Below are positions 33,905 through 44,977 of a DNA stretch of 64,000 bases, one piece after another. The notes beneath the pieces are model-generated. The model was given only the letters and a program-made list of their open reading frames with translations, was not told the DNA's origin and ran no database searches. The stretch's first letter is position 1. Every line of letters begins with the position of its first letter. A program made the translations under genes and the position numbers. This DNA is from Phycomyces nitens (taxonomy: Eukaryota > Mucoromycota > Mucoromycetes > Mucorales > Phycomycetaceae), in the NCBI GenBank assembly GCA_022702545.1, contig JAHRBC010000003.1, positions 1,612,001 through 1,676,000 of the forward strand, in the 5' to 3' direction.

Positions 33905-34598
33905 TATTTTATGGATATTAAGCAATACTATAGTAATAATAATAATACAAAAAAAAAGACAAAAAAAAACAAGATGAAGCGAAAATGAGATAAAAATACA
34001 AAATCCAGGTCTGTGTGTGCTTAAATACTCATCTGGCCCCCATATCCGGATTTCTCTAGACCCCTCAAAAAAGCCAGTGCGGTCGCAAAACGGGAGGCGG
34101 TGGCCCAAATATGTATATGACGTCAGCACCTCAAGACGCTTTTGTCTCGTCCAAGTTCCGTCCAAGCGTGAGCCAATTCTACCCTCTTACACGGCTTCTT
34201 TTTTTTTGTCTTTTTCTTTTTCTTACCATCCTCCACCCTCAGGATCCTTTCCCTGCCATTTCTCTCACCTCTCATATTCTACCTAACCTATTGGACTAGA
34301 GGGTATGTATACAGCCTACTAGTAGTTGGTGACGATGATGCACAGTTATGCATCCATCACCTTGTTCTGTGCAGGAGCAAGTGTATTACGACAAGAATAG
34401 AAAGAGGAGGTCTGTGGGTCGAGATCACAGCTCAGGAGAATAATCGTCTTGCTTCTCAAACATCCACTTGTTCACAAACTAACTGTTTATTTTATTTTAT
34501 TTTTATTTATTATTTTTTATTATTTTTTTATTTTATTTTTTTATTTTTTGCTGTAGCTAAGCCCTTCTTTACTTCCAACAATACCCTTTTTCGTCAGG
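33905..34598. promoter_or_regulatory. Divergent promoter between a small unknown gene and NST1
   Basis: A 694-base region separating divergent start codons. It includes a perfect CRE palindrome (listed separately), pyrimidine tracts and a long TTTTATT-rich tract (34489-34548) before NST1. Intron-like acceptors just upstream of the NST1 ATG mean that a 5' non-coding or short coding exon of NST1 may lie here. Confidence 0.4.
34118..34125. promoter_or_regulatory. CRE (TGACGTCA) site
   Basis: A full eight-base TGACGTCA palindrome, the binding site of ATF/CREB-type bZIP factors (Atf1/Sko1 in fungi, which mediate osmotic and oxidative stress responses). It lies 214 bases upstream of the small minus-strand gene and 474 bases upstream of NST1. 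Function is inferred only. Confidence 0.4.
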
Positions 34599-37500
34599 AT
34601 GAAGAAGAAATCTGCCACCACAAAACGCACCACTGAAAGTGCTATTCAATTCCCTAGCATGGATTACCACGACTCGTACCACAAACACACTGAACACAGC
34701 TGTGTTTCTGATTCACCATGCATCGCCTTTTCTTCAAAAAACAAAAAGAAGAAGAACGGCAAAGGATCCCACGAGTCAAGAGAGGAAAGCTCTCATTGGC
34801 TTGTCGACACTCGAACATGTAATGCGCGTACACCAAAAAACAATGACCAATTCTGGTCAACAATGAGCAATAACGAAGAACGACATCAGATCCGAGAGTT
34901 TTGGCTACAGCTCGGTGAAGCTGATCGCCGGTCGCTTGTAAAGGTAGAAAAGGAAGCCGTCCTGCGAAAAATGAAGGAACAGCAAAAGCATAGTTGCAAC
35001 TGTTCCGTGTGTGGCAAGAAAAGGTTAGCCATAAATTGAAACAAACATATATATATATATATATATATGTAAAAAAAACACATAAAGAAACTCGCCCTGA
35101 TCTGTGGTCGTTTCTGTTTTCTGTACATCACATTAAAACCACACCTATTCCAGAACTGCAATTGAAGACGAGCTTGAAGTACTGTACGATGCCTATTACG
35201 AAGAGCTTGAACGGTACGCGAATCATCAGCAGCAAACACGTCTCTATGGCGAACCTTATGGATTACAAGATCTTTCTGCCCAACCTCGACCTTCAGATTC
35301 ACAAGCCCAACCTGATGATGAGAATGAAGAGTATGATAGCGAGTATGGATACGAGGACGAGGACGATGAAGAGGACGATGAAGACGAGGAGGACGAAGAT
35401 AACGAAGCAAGTCACTCGGATCATTCTCAACAATCCAAACACTCGCGACATTCAGAAACCTCTCAGCATTCACATACACATACTGGCGAAAGTGCTTATA
35501 GCAATGTCGCGCGATATGTGGCGACAGATCTAGTCAAGCACACCGCCATGCTAAACGGTGTCGAGCAATTCGACTTTGGTAGCAGTCTATCCGTAAAAGG
35601 TGAGACTCAAACCAAGTCCCCGAGGAAAAAACGACTGGCTGATATGGCTCTTTGTGGAGGCGGCATTCTTACCGTAGCAGACGATTTGTTGAAAAATGAC
35701 GGGAAGAAATTCCTTGACATGATGGAACGTCTTGCTGAGCGCAGGATACAGACGGGTGAAGATGCAGAAGCAGACCAGAATGAAGAGTATTACGAAGACG
35801 GCGAAGACGACGAGGCTTATGAAGAGGAGGAAGAGGAGGAAGGAGAGGATGAGGAAGAGGTAAAGCAGCAATCAAAGTCCCCCCAAAAAAGTCCAGAAAA
35901 CTCATAATCAACCTTTAGGATACGCGGACGGAGGAGCAGAGGATGGAAGAAGGCCGAAAGATGTTCCAGATATTTGCAGCTCGTATGTTTGAGCAGCGTG
36001 TCTTGGCGGCGTATCGGGAAAAGGTGGCTCGTGAGAGACAGCAGCGCCTTTTACAGGAAGAAGAAGAGGAGCAAAGGCAAAGAGAGGAAAGAGAGAGGAA
36101 GAAACATGAGGAGAGAGAGAGAAAGAAGGAGCAGAAACGGTAAGATTGATAGCTACTTGTATTATCCCACAAGTGATCGATACTTACACACAATAAATGT
36201 GAATAGGCAGTTGAAGCAACAGAGAGAAGAAGAGCGACAGGCCCGAGAGCTACAGAAAAAGGCAGAAGAAGAGGCTGCAAAGGCAGAAAAGGAACGACAA
36301 ATTCAGATCGAACGGCAGAAACGAGAGCAAGAGCGCCAAAAGAGAGAAGAGGAGCGGCAGAAGCGAGAAGAGGAACGGGCACGAAAAGAGGAAGAGCGAA
36401 GGAAACGGCTGCGAGAAGAGAAGGAGAGGGCAGCTGAAAAGGAGAGGGCAGCCGAGAAGGAGCGAATGGCTGAAAGGGAACGAATGGCTGAAAAGGAACG
36501 AATAGCTGAAATTGAACGAAAACAAAAAGAGGAAAAAGAAGAGCGATTAAGGAAGGAAGAACTTCGGTTAAAGGAAGAGCGTTTGGAGAAGGAAAAGGCA
36601 GCGCGCCTGCCTGATCTTGTGATACCATTGAGTGTGCCTGCCCAGGACATGTCCGTGCGCGAATCTACAGAAGAGCGGCAACGCCTGCTGATGGACGCGC
36701 TGATTGGGCCTCTGTGGACTAATCCTACTGCCAGTGCACCAAACCAATTTTCATGCTCTCTCCCTGCCGTAGGTACCCCTGGCCTAAATATTCTCCTCTC
36801 TCCTCCTCCTCCTCCTCCTCCTCCTACTTCACTTCCTCTCCAGACCATGGCAGGTCCAAGCTTACTTCCTAGCGCAGGAGAAACAAGTCCAACAAAAGGA
36901 CGGCCTCCTGGGATTGGCATGACACCTTCTCGAAAGATTATTGCCCGACCCTCGACTTCACTTACACCCATTGGACAGCCTTCAAATGGTCGCCGGGCTT
37001 CTGCAACCAGTGCAGCGAGTACACCGTCCACATCTACTGTTTCCAATGCAGGCCCCATTGGATCAAAGGCCGGACAAGATGCTACAGAAGAAACTGGCCA
37101 TTCTTTCTTTTCGAATTTTTTGTTTGGTGAACCTAGCAGAGGTAAAGTATAACTAGATAACTAGCTAACTAGCTAGCTAAATATGTTGTATTTAAAAACA
37201 AGTTCATCTAAACCTCTATTCTCCATAGACACTCGACCTTTTCTTATACCAGAACAGCCAGACCCCCGTATGGCAAGAGAGTCGATTGGGGGTTTAGAGA
37301 GACGGTTCTCGAGCGACAGTAGTGCATTTCATTGGACAAACGGTAAAACAATCCCGGCAAATAGCAACGTTTTAACAATGGGTGCAGGATGGACAGCGTC
37401 GACAGTATTGTCAGATAATGTACACGGGAAGCTTTTTGGGGATGTACTGGTAAGGATTTTTTTATTTGTTTGTTTGTTTGATTAATTTTGGCTTGAACGA

Positions 37501-38086
37501 CGAAATCATTGGTGTTATAAATAATAGTAATTTTTATATATATATAATGATTTATAAAACTAACGGGTGCAAATGAGTGACAATAATAAGAACAATTGTA
37601 ATGATATAAAATTAGGCTGATCGAAGCACAGCTATTCTTGAACGCGCCAAGATTGCCTATCGTAAGCTAGGCGAAATTACACAACCAAACTACTATGCAG
37701 GACCTCCTCAGTTTTATACACTTGTGCAGCTGCACCGTATGATGAGCGACATGTTTTATGACAATCAGATTGATATACAGGAACTATATGAAGTGCTCTT
37801 GCCGCCTCTTAGTGGATTCCAATGTATAAGCCATGCACTTCAAGGCTGTCTAGTACGATATACTAGTGGAATTTCCATGCTGGACGATGTGTCTCGTAGA
37901 GCAAGTCTTGGTGTTCATCCCAACCCACGCTCACCCTTTCCATCACCCTCTCACCCCTCCCTCCACCTGCCCCAATCACACCCAGTGCCACCTACATCTC
38001 TACCACCCCTCGGTACTTCTTCTGCCGCTCACTCGATCCAACAACAGAAAGGGAATCCAACTACGTTGTTTGGAAGTATGTCATAA
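34599..38086 (+). CDS. NST1: NST1-like stress response protein
   Basis: Six exons (34599-35023, 35154-35859, 35919-36139, 36207-37141, 37229-37449 and 37616-38086) give 992 residues in frame. The NST1 signature spans about residues 92-160: [19 protein letters not shown], then [16 protein letters not shown], the C-x-C-x2-C cluster ([10 protein letters not shown]), and [18 protein letters not shown]. It is followed by an acidic stretch, a block around [33 protein letters not shown], a second Glu-rich stretch and a long Glu/Lys/Arg single-helix-like region. A Pro run (near nucleotide 36800) and a Ser/Pro region follow. The C-terminal part ([19 protein letters not shown]) matches the fungal NST1 tail. 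In yeast, NST1 copy number affects salt tolerance, acts with the splicing factor Msl1 and is linked to P-bodies; the biochemical activity is unknown. The start could move if an upstream exon exists. Confidence 0.9.
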
Positions 38087-38759
38087 TATATGTATCTATA
38101 TATACATATAAAGCAGATATTAAAATAACAAAGAAAAAAAAAGAAGCCGTACATTCACACACACACACACCACACATCCTCACAACTACATTCTCAATAT
38201 TCACTCAGCAAGCACACACACAAACACACCGAAATACAAAAATACAAAAACACCCACAAATAATTTAATAAACCAAGACAAGAAATAGGATTCAGTTTAG
38301 CATTGTCTTTTTTTTTCTTCTTCTTTCTTGACCCCCCCCCCCCCCCCCCCCCCCCCCTTACCCAACATCCTTTTTTTCTCTCTTTTGGTATCTACACAGA
38401 CTTTCCCCTTGATGTTTGATCTTGGATCAAATAGTCATATAATTATAAATGGGAAGAATTGAATGGAATGATTGTTTTATAGATATGGAATGCAGTAAAA
38501 TGCAATGAGATTTTGGTGGAATGCGTTTATTGAGTTGAAAATATAGATGTTGCAAGGTGAAACGATACAAAAGCTTGTTTAACAACTACATTAGAATGTT
38601 TTGGAGGTTAATGACAATGTAAAGAATAAATGTATATATACATACATATATATTGTTTACTATGAACAAGTACCATGTATTATTTATTTACTAATAACAA
38701 CAACAATAATAATAATAAAGTACTTCTTTGGTTTCAAATTATTCAATTTGGCTGTTTAA
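38087..38759. other. Convergent NST1-DEF1 spacer
   Basis: The 3' flanks of NST1 and DEF1. It contains CA repeats (38157-38225) and a long poly-C run. No gene is supported. Confidence 0.5.
38332..38357. repeat. 26-base poly-C homopolymer
   Basis: Twenty-six consecutive C residues in the 3' spacer between NST1 and DEF1, striking in an AT-rich context. The true length may differ, since such runs are prone to sequencing and assembly error. Confidence 0.9.
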
Positions 38760-41212
38760 TTAGTTCCAGTAATGCTGGTGACGATTAGCCGAGGGCTGTG
38801 CTGGTTTTGATGGCTGGCTCTGTGATTGACTAGGGTATTGCTGGTAGGAAAACATTGGCTGCTGTCCAAAATAATTGGTTTGGTTGAGCAGATAAGCCTG
38901 CTGCTGCTGTTGTTGCTGCTGTTGCTGCTGCTGTTGTTGCTGTTGCTGCTGCTGTTGGTAGCCCAAAGACGACTGGGATCCTTGAGAATGCATCACATTG
39001 GTAGGGGATGTCTTTTCGTACTTGTATATATCTGCCTTTGCCGCAGAGGTCGATTGTACAGAAGACAGGTTTCCAAGGAACCCTCCACCCTGCAGCCCTC
39101 CATAACTCTGTTTATGATAGTCCTGTATTCCGATCGGTTGAAAAGAGCCATCTTCATACCCATCCATTGTACCTCCCATTTGTCCATAGAGATTCGATGT
39201 GCCGTAGGGGCTTCCGTGCACTGCATAAGGCGAGGCTCCCTGCTTGGGTGTTGTCTGGGCAGGTGAGTTGGCATAGATTGGATAATGCTTGTTCATGTAG
39301 TTATGACTGGGCTGCCCATATCCAGGCTGGTTAGCCATGTAGTAGTAAGGGTAGTAAGGCATTGACGAAGGATAACCTTGCTGCAACTGTTGTGTTTGGC
39401 CATAATCTTGATTTTTGTCACGGGCAAATGCATTCTGATTATTAGAGGCTTGGAATACCGGATCGTAATAGCCCATCGAGGCAGCCATTGCAGTTGCTCT
39501 CTGTGCATCGTTTCCATACATCCCATAATCAGGCACAGACATGGGACTTACACCTGCAGGAGGTTGGTTGGGCATGTAAGCACTGTAGGCTGACGTAAGA
39601 TGGTCCATGCCCGACTGAGAATGTGTTTGCTCCTGTTTCAAGAACGAAGAAGGCGGGAAAGTATCCAGAGATGCCTGTGTAGGCGGCAATACTGGCTCTT
39701 TTGGAGGCACAGAAGCCGAAATGGCAGAAACAGCAGTAGTGGCCAGTACAGCTACCTCACTTTTAGTGGCAGGAATTGTGGTTGACACTTCTGGAACACT
39801 GGTAAATAATTATGAGAAACCAGTATGGTATAGATTATTACACTCAAAATAATAATAAAAAAAAAGACACATCTTTTCCTTTTCCTTTTTCCTTCTTTTC
39901 CTTTCTCACCTTGGTTCGGATACAAGATCAACCAATTCAGATACAAGCGTCTCTTTGTCTTGCACGTCATCATCAATCCTCAGATTCTCAAATAATGAAC
40001 TTGCTGTAAAATCAGAAATCTCATTAGATGGTAGGATAACCGGGGAATCCTGCTTCAAGAGCTGGTCAACAGGCTGCCTTAATTTAGTCTCTTCATGGAG
40101 AGCATCAATTGGCTTTGTAGATTCTCGAATGACTTGTTCCGTTATATGCACAGTGGGCGATGCAAGTGTATTATCTGACCATGGATTCTCAATCTCAACA
40201 GTGGTTCCCCAGACAGCCTTGATTGCTTCGATTTCTTTAATTCCCCTTGGTTCTTGCTTGGTCTTGTTTGCGTCTTGTTCTTTTGGTACTATCGTGTCTG
40301 GCTGCACAGGTTCTTGCTTTGGCTTAAGTAAACTTGCCCATGTCTTTGGTGCGTCTTGAGAATTTGAGGAATAGGTGGCTGAGGATGTTAATGTGGACGT
40401 GGTGGTGGTGGTGGTGGAAGATGTTGTGATTGTAGAAGTTGTGGTCGTGGTAGATCCAACTGCTTTGGAGGGCGGTGCACTCCATGCGTCTGAGCTGTCC
40501 TGCCAGCCTGAGCTTTCTGGTGTGTCTACTGTCCGGGACCCATTGGAAGCAATAAATGCCCAGGTGCTCTGTTCAAAGGACGGCTCTTGCTTTGAACGGG
40601 ACCAGGCCTGTGCTTGGTGCTGTTGTGATCCAGATGTGAATGATTGGCGTGTACTACCGGTTGATGACAGCTTCCCTGTAGCTAAAGTGTCAAGAGAGGG
40701 TAATGAGTGGATCAATAATCCATGGCCCAGACTTCTTTTTTGTTTTTTTTTTTGGATATCCATAGCCTTACTTTTTCCAGATCGACGCTCTGTCAATGAT
40801 CTTTCGATGGGCTGTCGACTTGTACGATCTTGTCGGTCTCGTAGTGGCTGTGATGCAGATACAGTGTTCTCTTTTGGTTTGGCTTCCTTCTTTGATTTTC
40901 TTGTTTTTACTTCGCCCCATTGTGTGCAATGACCTACGGATGGAATTAAAAATACTATCCGAGTGGTGTGGTAGACCCGATAGACCTGCCTTCGCTAATC
41001 CGATTAACGGCAAGTTCGAGATCACCATCTGCATCTCGAATGGCAAAGAGGAGATCTTCGTCTGACCAATCCGAGAACATCTCTCGGAGTATGTTGAGTG
41101 AGGATCCATAGTTGGACCTGAGCTTCTTAATATCATTCTGGTCTGTAAGAGATATATTTTGTTTTGTGCCTATGTTGGCTGTTGATGAAGCATTTGCAGC
41201 GTGGTTAGCCAT
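38760..41212 (-). CDS. DEF1: DEF1-like RNA polymerase II degradation factor
   Basis: Exons 41212-40990, 40933-39910 and 39798-38760 give 761 residues. A CUE ubiquitin-binding domain lies at about residues 36-76 (ILREMFSDWSDEDLLFAIRD, then ADGDLELAVNRISEG), followed by the TQWGEVK block typical of fungal Def1. The rest is long, disordered Thr/Ser-rich and then Gln/Tyr/Pro-rich sequence with about 20 consecutive Gln. Yeast Def1 recruits Elongin-Cullin ubiquitin ligase to stalled RNA polymerase II after DNA damage; proteasomal clipping of its Q-rich tail sends it to the nucleus. The layout (N-terminal CUE, C-terminal Q-rich) fits. The first intron (40989-40934) must use a GC donor (AAG|GCAGGT) to keep frame. 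A further 90-base in-frame intron (40771-40682, GTAAGG...TTTAG) is possible and would shorten the protein to 731 residues. It is convergent with NST1. Confidence 0.88.
38898..38957. repeat. CAG/CAA poly-glutamine tract in DEF1
   Basis: About twenty Gln codons on the minus strand as a mix of CAG and CAA, so the tract is coding-conserved rather than a pure CAG slippage repeat. Confidence 0.9.
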
Positions 41213-42626
41213 TGAGTGTTTATGGTCTGTTGAGTAGAGAAGAGGTATGTAGAGCGTGTTCTTTGATGATGCCTAGCGAACAAACAAGATAATAGGATTG
41301 GTAACTCAGTGGGACAAGACTATCTAGAGTTGAGGTCTGTATATCTTTTTTATTTCAATCTAATAAACACAAAAAAACAAGGGTGTCTCTTTACCGTTTA
41401 CACTTGCAAAGAGAGAAAGAATGAATGAAAGAGGGAGTGAAAGTAGACCAAAGGCGTGGGATGTTCCTCACGTGATGCTTGTGAATCAGTGATGCCATTA
41501 TATTGAACTCCGTGTCTTTTTCTTTTGGCTTTCATCCCAGGTGTATTCGATCGTAGACCAAGGAAGATCTGACAAGAAGTACAATTGGTTGATAGGCACA
41601 AGAACCATTCCAATGGTGTCTCAGTGGAGTCACTGACGAAAGCTGTCTGTAAAGGAGGGGGAGGAGGAGGAGGGTCAAAGGAGGCGGAGTAGTTGTTAAA
41701 GTGTCAACCTCCATAGTGCATACATAGCACACACACTTCTTTTAAAGATCACAAACAGTCCATGGAACGATGCTGATCTTGTCAAAGATGATCAATTGGG
41801 ATGGTTCAAAAGAAAATACATTTCTCTATGGTTTCTCATCACAACCATCAATTCAATTTGATGCAAACCATATGTTTTGCCTCATTCTTCATTCGGTCGC
41901 CGTCTTATTCAAGCGTGTGCTGCCTTTCTTCTTACGCTATTGCATTATAGATTCTATATATATGAGCCTCTACTTTATCAAGACCAGAATCCAAATGAAG
42001 CTTTGAGTAAAGCCACATTATATTTCTCTTTATATTGTAGCAATCCATGGTCAATACTGCGTGGAGTTCCTATATTATGGCAAATTTATCACTCAATCAA
42101 TCAATCAATCAGTCAATCAATTAATATTTAATTATTATTTTTAGGCTCTAGAGCCAATCTCATTAACAATTCACTAATAAGTTGTTCTCAATTTGTCTTT
42201 AAAACACACTCTTGCAACCATTAAACCTGATATTCCACAACCCAATGTTGTAAAAATTACTTTCATGGAACCTATTCTTGATATAAAAATACAAATTAAT
42301 TCAATTCAGCTCTTGGTTAGTTTCCATGGAAACAGAGTTATCCAAAATAAAAATAAAATAAAATAAAATAAAAAGCTTAAATGGAGTATCCATGACAACA
42401 GCCACCAAAGTGTTCCAATAAGCCTCTCCACGAGTGCCTAAAAATAGATACTTCTTCAGACAAGCCTGGATTGGTCCTACTGTCCAGGAAATCCATTCAC
42501 CCCCGAGGACCACCACAAAAAAGAATCCTTGGGGGGGCCAAAACTCCACAGCGGCGATTTAACTGTTAATTAAGACACTAAAAGAGGGGCCATCAGTTTC
42601 TCTTCCTCACTTCATCTTCCTCCACC
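41213..42626. other. DEF1 upstream region and GLTP promoter
   Basis: On the minus strand a frame is open from about 41702 to 41398 with coding-like composition (a Pro run, then LEWFLCLSTNCTSC), but it has no in-frame ATG before its last third and no convincing upstream exon. It may be a leader ORF or a relic. A TCACGTGA palindrome lies at 41468-41475. A TCAA array sits near 42093-42121. The right part is the GLTP promoter, ending in a CT-rich leader. Nothing else is supported. Confidence 0.35.
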
Positions 42627-43544
42627 ATGACTTACTTTGACACCGTCTCCCGCTCCTACACCGACGTCGATACCACCAAGGGTATTGACACTGAGCAGTT
42701 CCTTGAGGCCACTGAGGGTCTTGTCAAGATGTTTGGTAAGTAATATATATATATATATAAAACAGGGTTTATTTTTAGACATTATATACGCGATGTTCAT
42801 CTCATTCATCTACAGACTTGCTTGGCTCCACTGCCTTTTCTGTTGTCCAGAACGACATGAACGGTAACATCAAGGTAAGAGAGATTCCAAACACCAAACC
42901 CAAATTTTGTTGGCCAAAAAAGATAAAGAATTAATTCTGGAAACCTTTTTAGAAAATCAGAGAGCGTTACTTGTCCAACCCCACTGCCAATGACACTCTC
43001 GAGAACTTGATGGTCACAGAGTCCCCCGAGAAGAAGCGTGTTGCTACCGAAGGTCTCTTGTGGTTGTCTCGGTAAGGACTTTTCTTTTTTTTTTAAAAAA
43101 AAATCAGAAAAAGGAGAGATGACACGCGTGTTAATTTAAGGTGAACTAACATTCTAATTAACAAAATAATTAGTGGTCTTGACTTTACTGCTCAGGCTCT
43201 TCGTCGTTCCATTGATGACCTCAACGAGGAACTCAACGTCTCATTCACCAAGTCTTATGAGGCCACCCTCCGTAAGCACCACAGCATTGTCGTCAGACCT
43301 GTGTTTAGTGTAAGTAAATGGGCTAAAAGGATTACTGGATTACCAGAACCAAGGAACTGACAATTGTTCATTTTAGCTTGCTATGAAGGCCTGTCCTTAC
43401 CGCAAGGACTTTTACGGCAAGCTCCAGGTTGCTACTGAGGAGGACCTCGCTGCCATGAACGCATGGCTTGTTGCTCTTGAGCAGATCATTGCTACCATCA
43501 TTGCTTTCTTCAAAGACCACCCTCTTTTCATCAAGGGCATGTAA
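42627..43544 (+). CDS. Glycolipid transfer protein
   Basis: Five exons (42627-42735, 42816-42874, 42953-43071, 43174-43309 and 43377-43544) give 196 residues. The protein is a GLTP-fold lipid carrier that moves glycosphingolipids between membranes in the cytosol. The sugar-recognition set is present: D50, N54 and K57 in QNDMNGNIKKI, with the same spacing as D48/N52/K55 of human GLTP, W93 (LLWLSRGLDF, equivalent to human W96) and a His at 131/132 (RKHHSIVV, equivalent to H140). The helix ending VALEQIIATIIAFFKDHP is the usual C-terminal part. Length is close to that of human GLTP (209 aa). Codon use is strongly biased (GTC, CTT, AAG), suggesting good expression. It starts a run of four lipid-related genes. 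Confidence 0.95.
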
Positions 43545-43714
43545 ATAACCTCAGTCTATACTTGGCAATTCCTCTACCTCTTTCCCTTCCTCCCTCTTTG
43601 CATATCCAAAAAAAAAAGCCTATTCTTTTAAGAATAAATGAAGAAAAAGGATGAAACTTCTATTTTATTTTATTGTAAATGAATGGGATTAATGAACTGG
43701 ATAAATAATTGGGA

Positions 43715-44977
43715 TCAGGTCGCCTTTGAATGATCTTGCTTGTCACTGGTTCCATTGACATGCGTCTTTTGTTCTGTCTCGAGATTGTATCGTTTGGAAA
43801 ACACTTCAATGTAATAGCTGGCACCGTTCCAGACACTTGCACCAAACATGGCCAGCAAGAAGCCGCCATGGAGCTGGAAATTCTGGTACAAGTAATAGGT
43901 TGGCAGCGTAGTGACGATATTGTAGACCAATTGTAAAAGCATAAACATGTAAATCTTGTATTTTGGCCCAAAGATAAACGAGGCATTTTGAATGAATCCT
44001 TTACGGCCATGAGAATCGTCAAGTAACCAGGAATAGGATGTCAGACGCACACCTGACTCAACCTTTTCACGTCTCTTGACCATTATAAAGATAAAGTAGA
44101 GGGTTTGCCACACCAAATAGGCCGACGTGGAATAAATCAAAAACTCCTTTAGACTGACAGTCGAGAGAGATTCAAGGGCCGGGAACTTTGTATTGCGGTA
44201 GGCAGTGGCGTCTTCTCTTAGCTGGAGCTCAGGCATCCAGCGAATTGTGTAGGTAACGAGAGGAGGGAATATATGGATGAACACAGATGTAACCTTGTCC
44301 AGTGAATGGAACACGAGCGAATTTCTCCATGTGACGATCGCCCAGGCAACAGGTCCGTTGGTAAGCGCATAAATAGCAATAAATAGTCCAGTTGAAGATG
44401 GAAATACCCAGAGAAACAAGAGTGTCATGAGATTGACAAAGTAGCAGAGATCAAAGATAAAGTAGTGCCATTGACGCGACTTGTAGACTATGCCTCGAAA
44501 AGTGATCAAGTATATCGACTGAATTGTATAATACAGAGGAATCCATTCTGGCACGCGTGAGGTCAAGACGGGAGTCAGGCAAGTGTTGGCCACACCTACA
44601 AAAAAGGAAATCTTGTCACGTAAATGTATCGTCTTCTCGTCTCGGTTTAGGCGGGCATTTATGATTCGATATCGACCAAGCAATTGGTTTTGGAGGATTG
44701 TCTTTTGATGCTCTAGCTTTACAATCTGTGCACGGAATGTGTCGGTAGTCAAGGTGGTCCAGTCTGAAGAAGTTGTCTGAAGTTGGAATTTTTTGTCATT
44801 GAGCTGGTTTGTTATTTGATCCAAGGCAGTTGAGAGGATATCAATCATGTCTAGGTAGTGATCAGAGTGAAAGTCCGTATTGTTCCAGTCTTGTAGCATG
44901 TCCAGATGCTCTTTGGATAGTGAGTAGAACTCATCCGGTTCAAAGACATTGTCGTCCAGAGGTTCTAGGGCAATCAT
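43715..44977 (-). CDS. GPC1: Glycerophosphocholine acyltransferase (Gpc1 family)
   Basis: An intronless frame of 420 residues belonging to the multi-pass membrane family that includes yeast Gpc1 (formerly DUF2838). Gpc1 acylates glycero-3-phosphocholine to lyso-PC in an acyl-CoA-dependent step that salvages or remodels phosphatidylcholine in the ER. About 120 N-terminal residues are cytosolic, with a helical stretch (DTFRAQIVKLEHQKTILQNQ). They are followed by roughly eight hydrophobic segments. The family's conserved HIFPPLVTYTIRW and the aromatic-rich WNGASYYIEVFSKRY near the C-terminus are present. No signal peptide is seen. It shares a 658-base divergent promoter with DGAT2 and is convergent with GLTP (170 bases apart). 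The identification rests on overall pattern and characteristic motifs recalled for the family. Confidence 0.88.
   Translation of the reverse strand: MIALEPLDDNVFEPDEFYSLSKEHLDMLQDWNNTDFHSDHYLDMIDILSTALDQITNQLNDKKFQLQTTSSDWTTLTTDTFRAQIVKLEHQKTILQNQLLGRYRIINARLNRDEKTIHLRDKISFFVGVANTCLTPVLTSRVPEWIPLYYTIQSIYLITFRGIVYKSRQWHYFIFDLCYFVNLMTLLFLWVFPSSTGLFIAIYALTNGPVAWAIVTWRNSLVFHSLDKVTSVFIHIFPPLVTYTIRWMPELQLREDATAYRNTKFPALESLSTVSLKEFLIYSTSAYLVWQTLYFIFIMVKRREKVESGVRLTSYSWLLDDSHGRKGFIQNASFIFGPKYKIYMFMLLQLVYNIVTTLPTYYLYQNFQLHGGFLLAMFGASVWNGASYYIEVFSKRYNLETEQKTHVNGTSDKQDHSKAT

Noticed and set aside
38152..38230. CA-rich tandem sequence considered as a possible CRISPR-like array
   Set aside because: There are no spacer units of constant length. 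It is a simple dinucleotide repeat in a eukaryotic 3' spacer.
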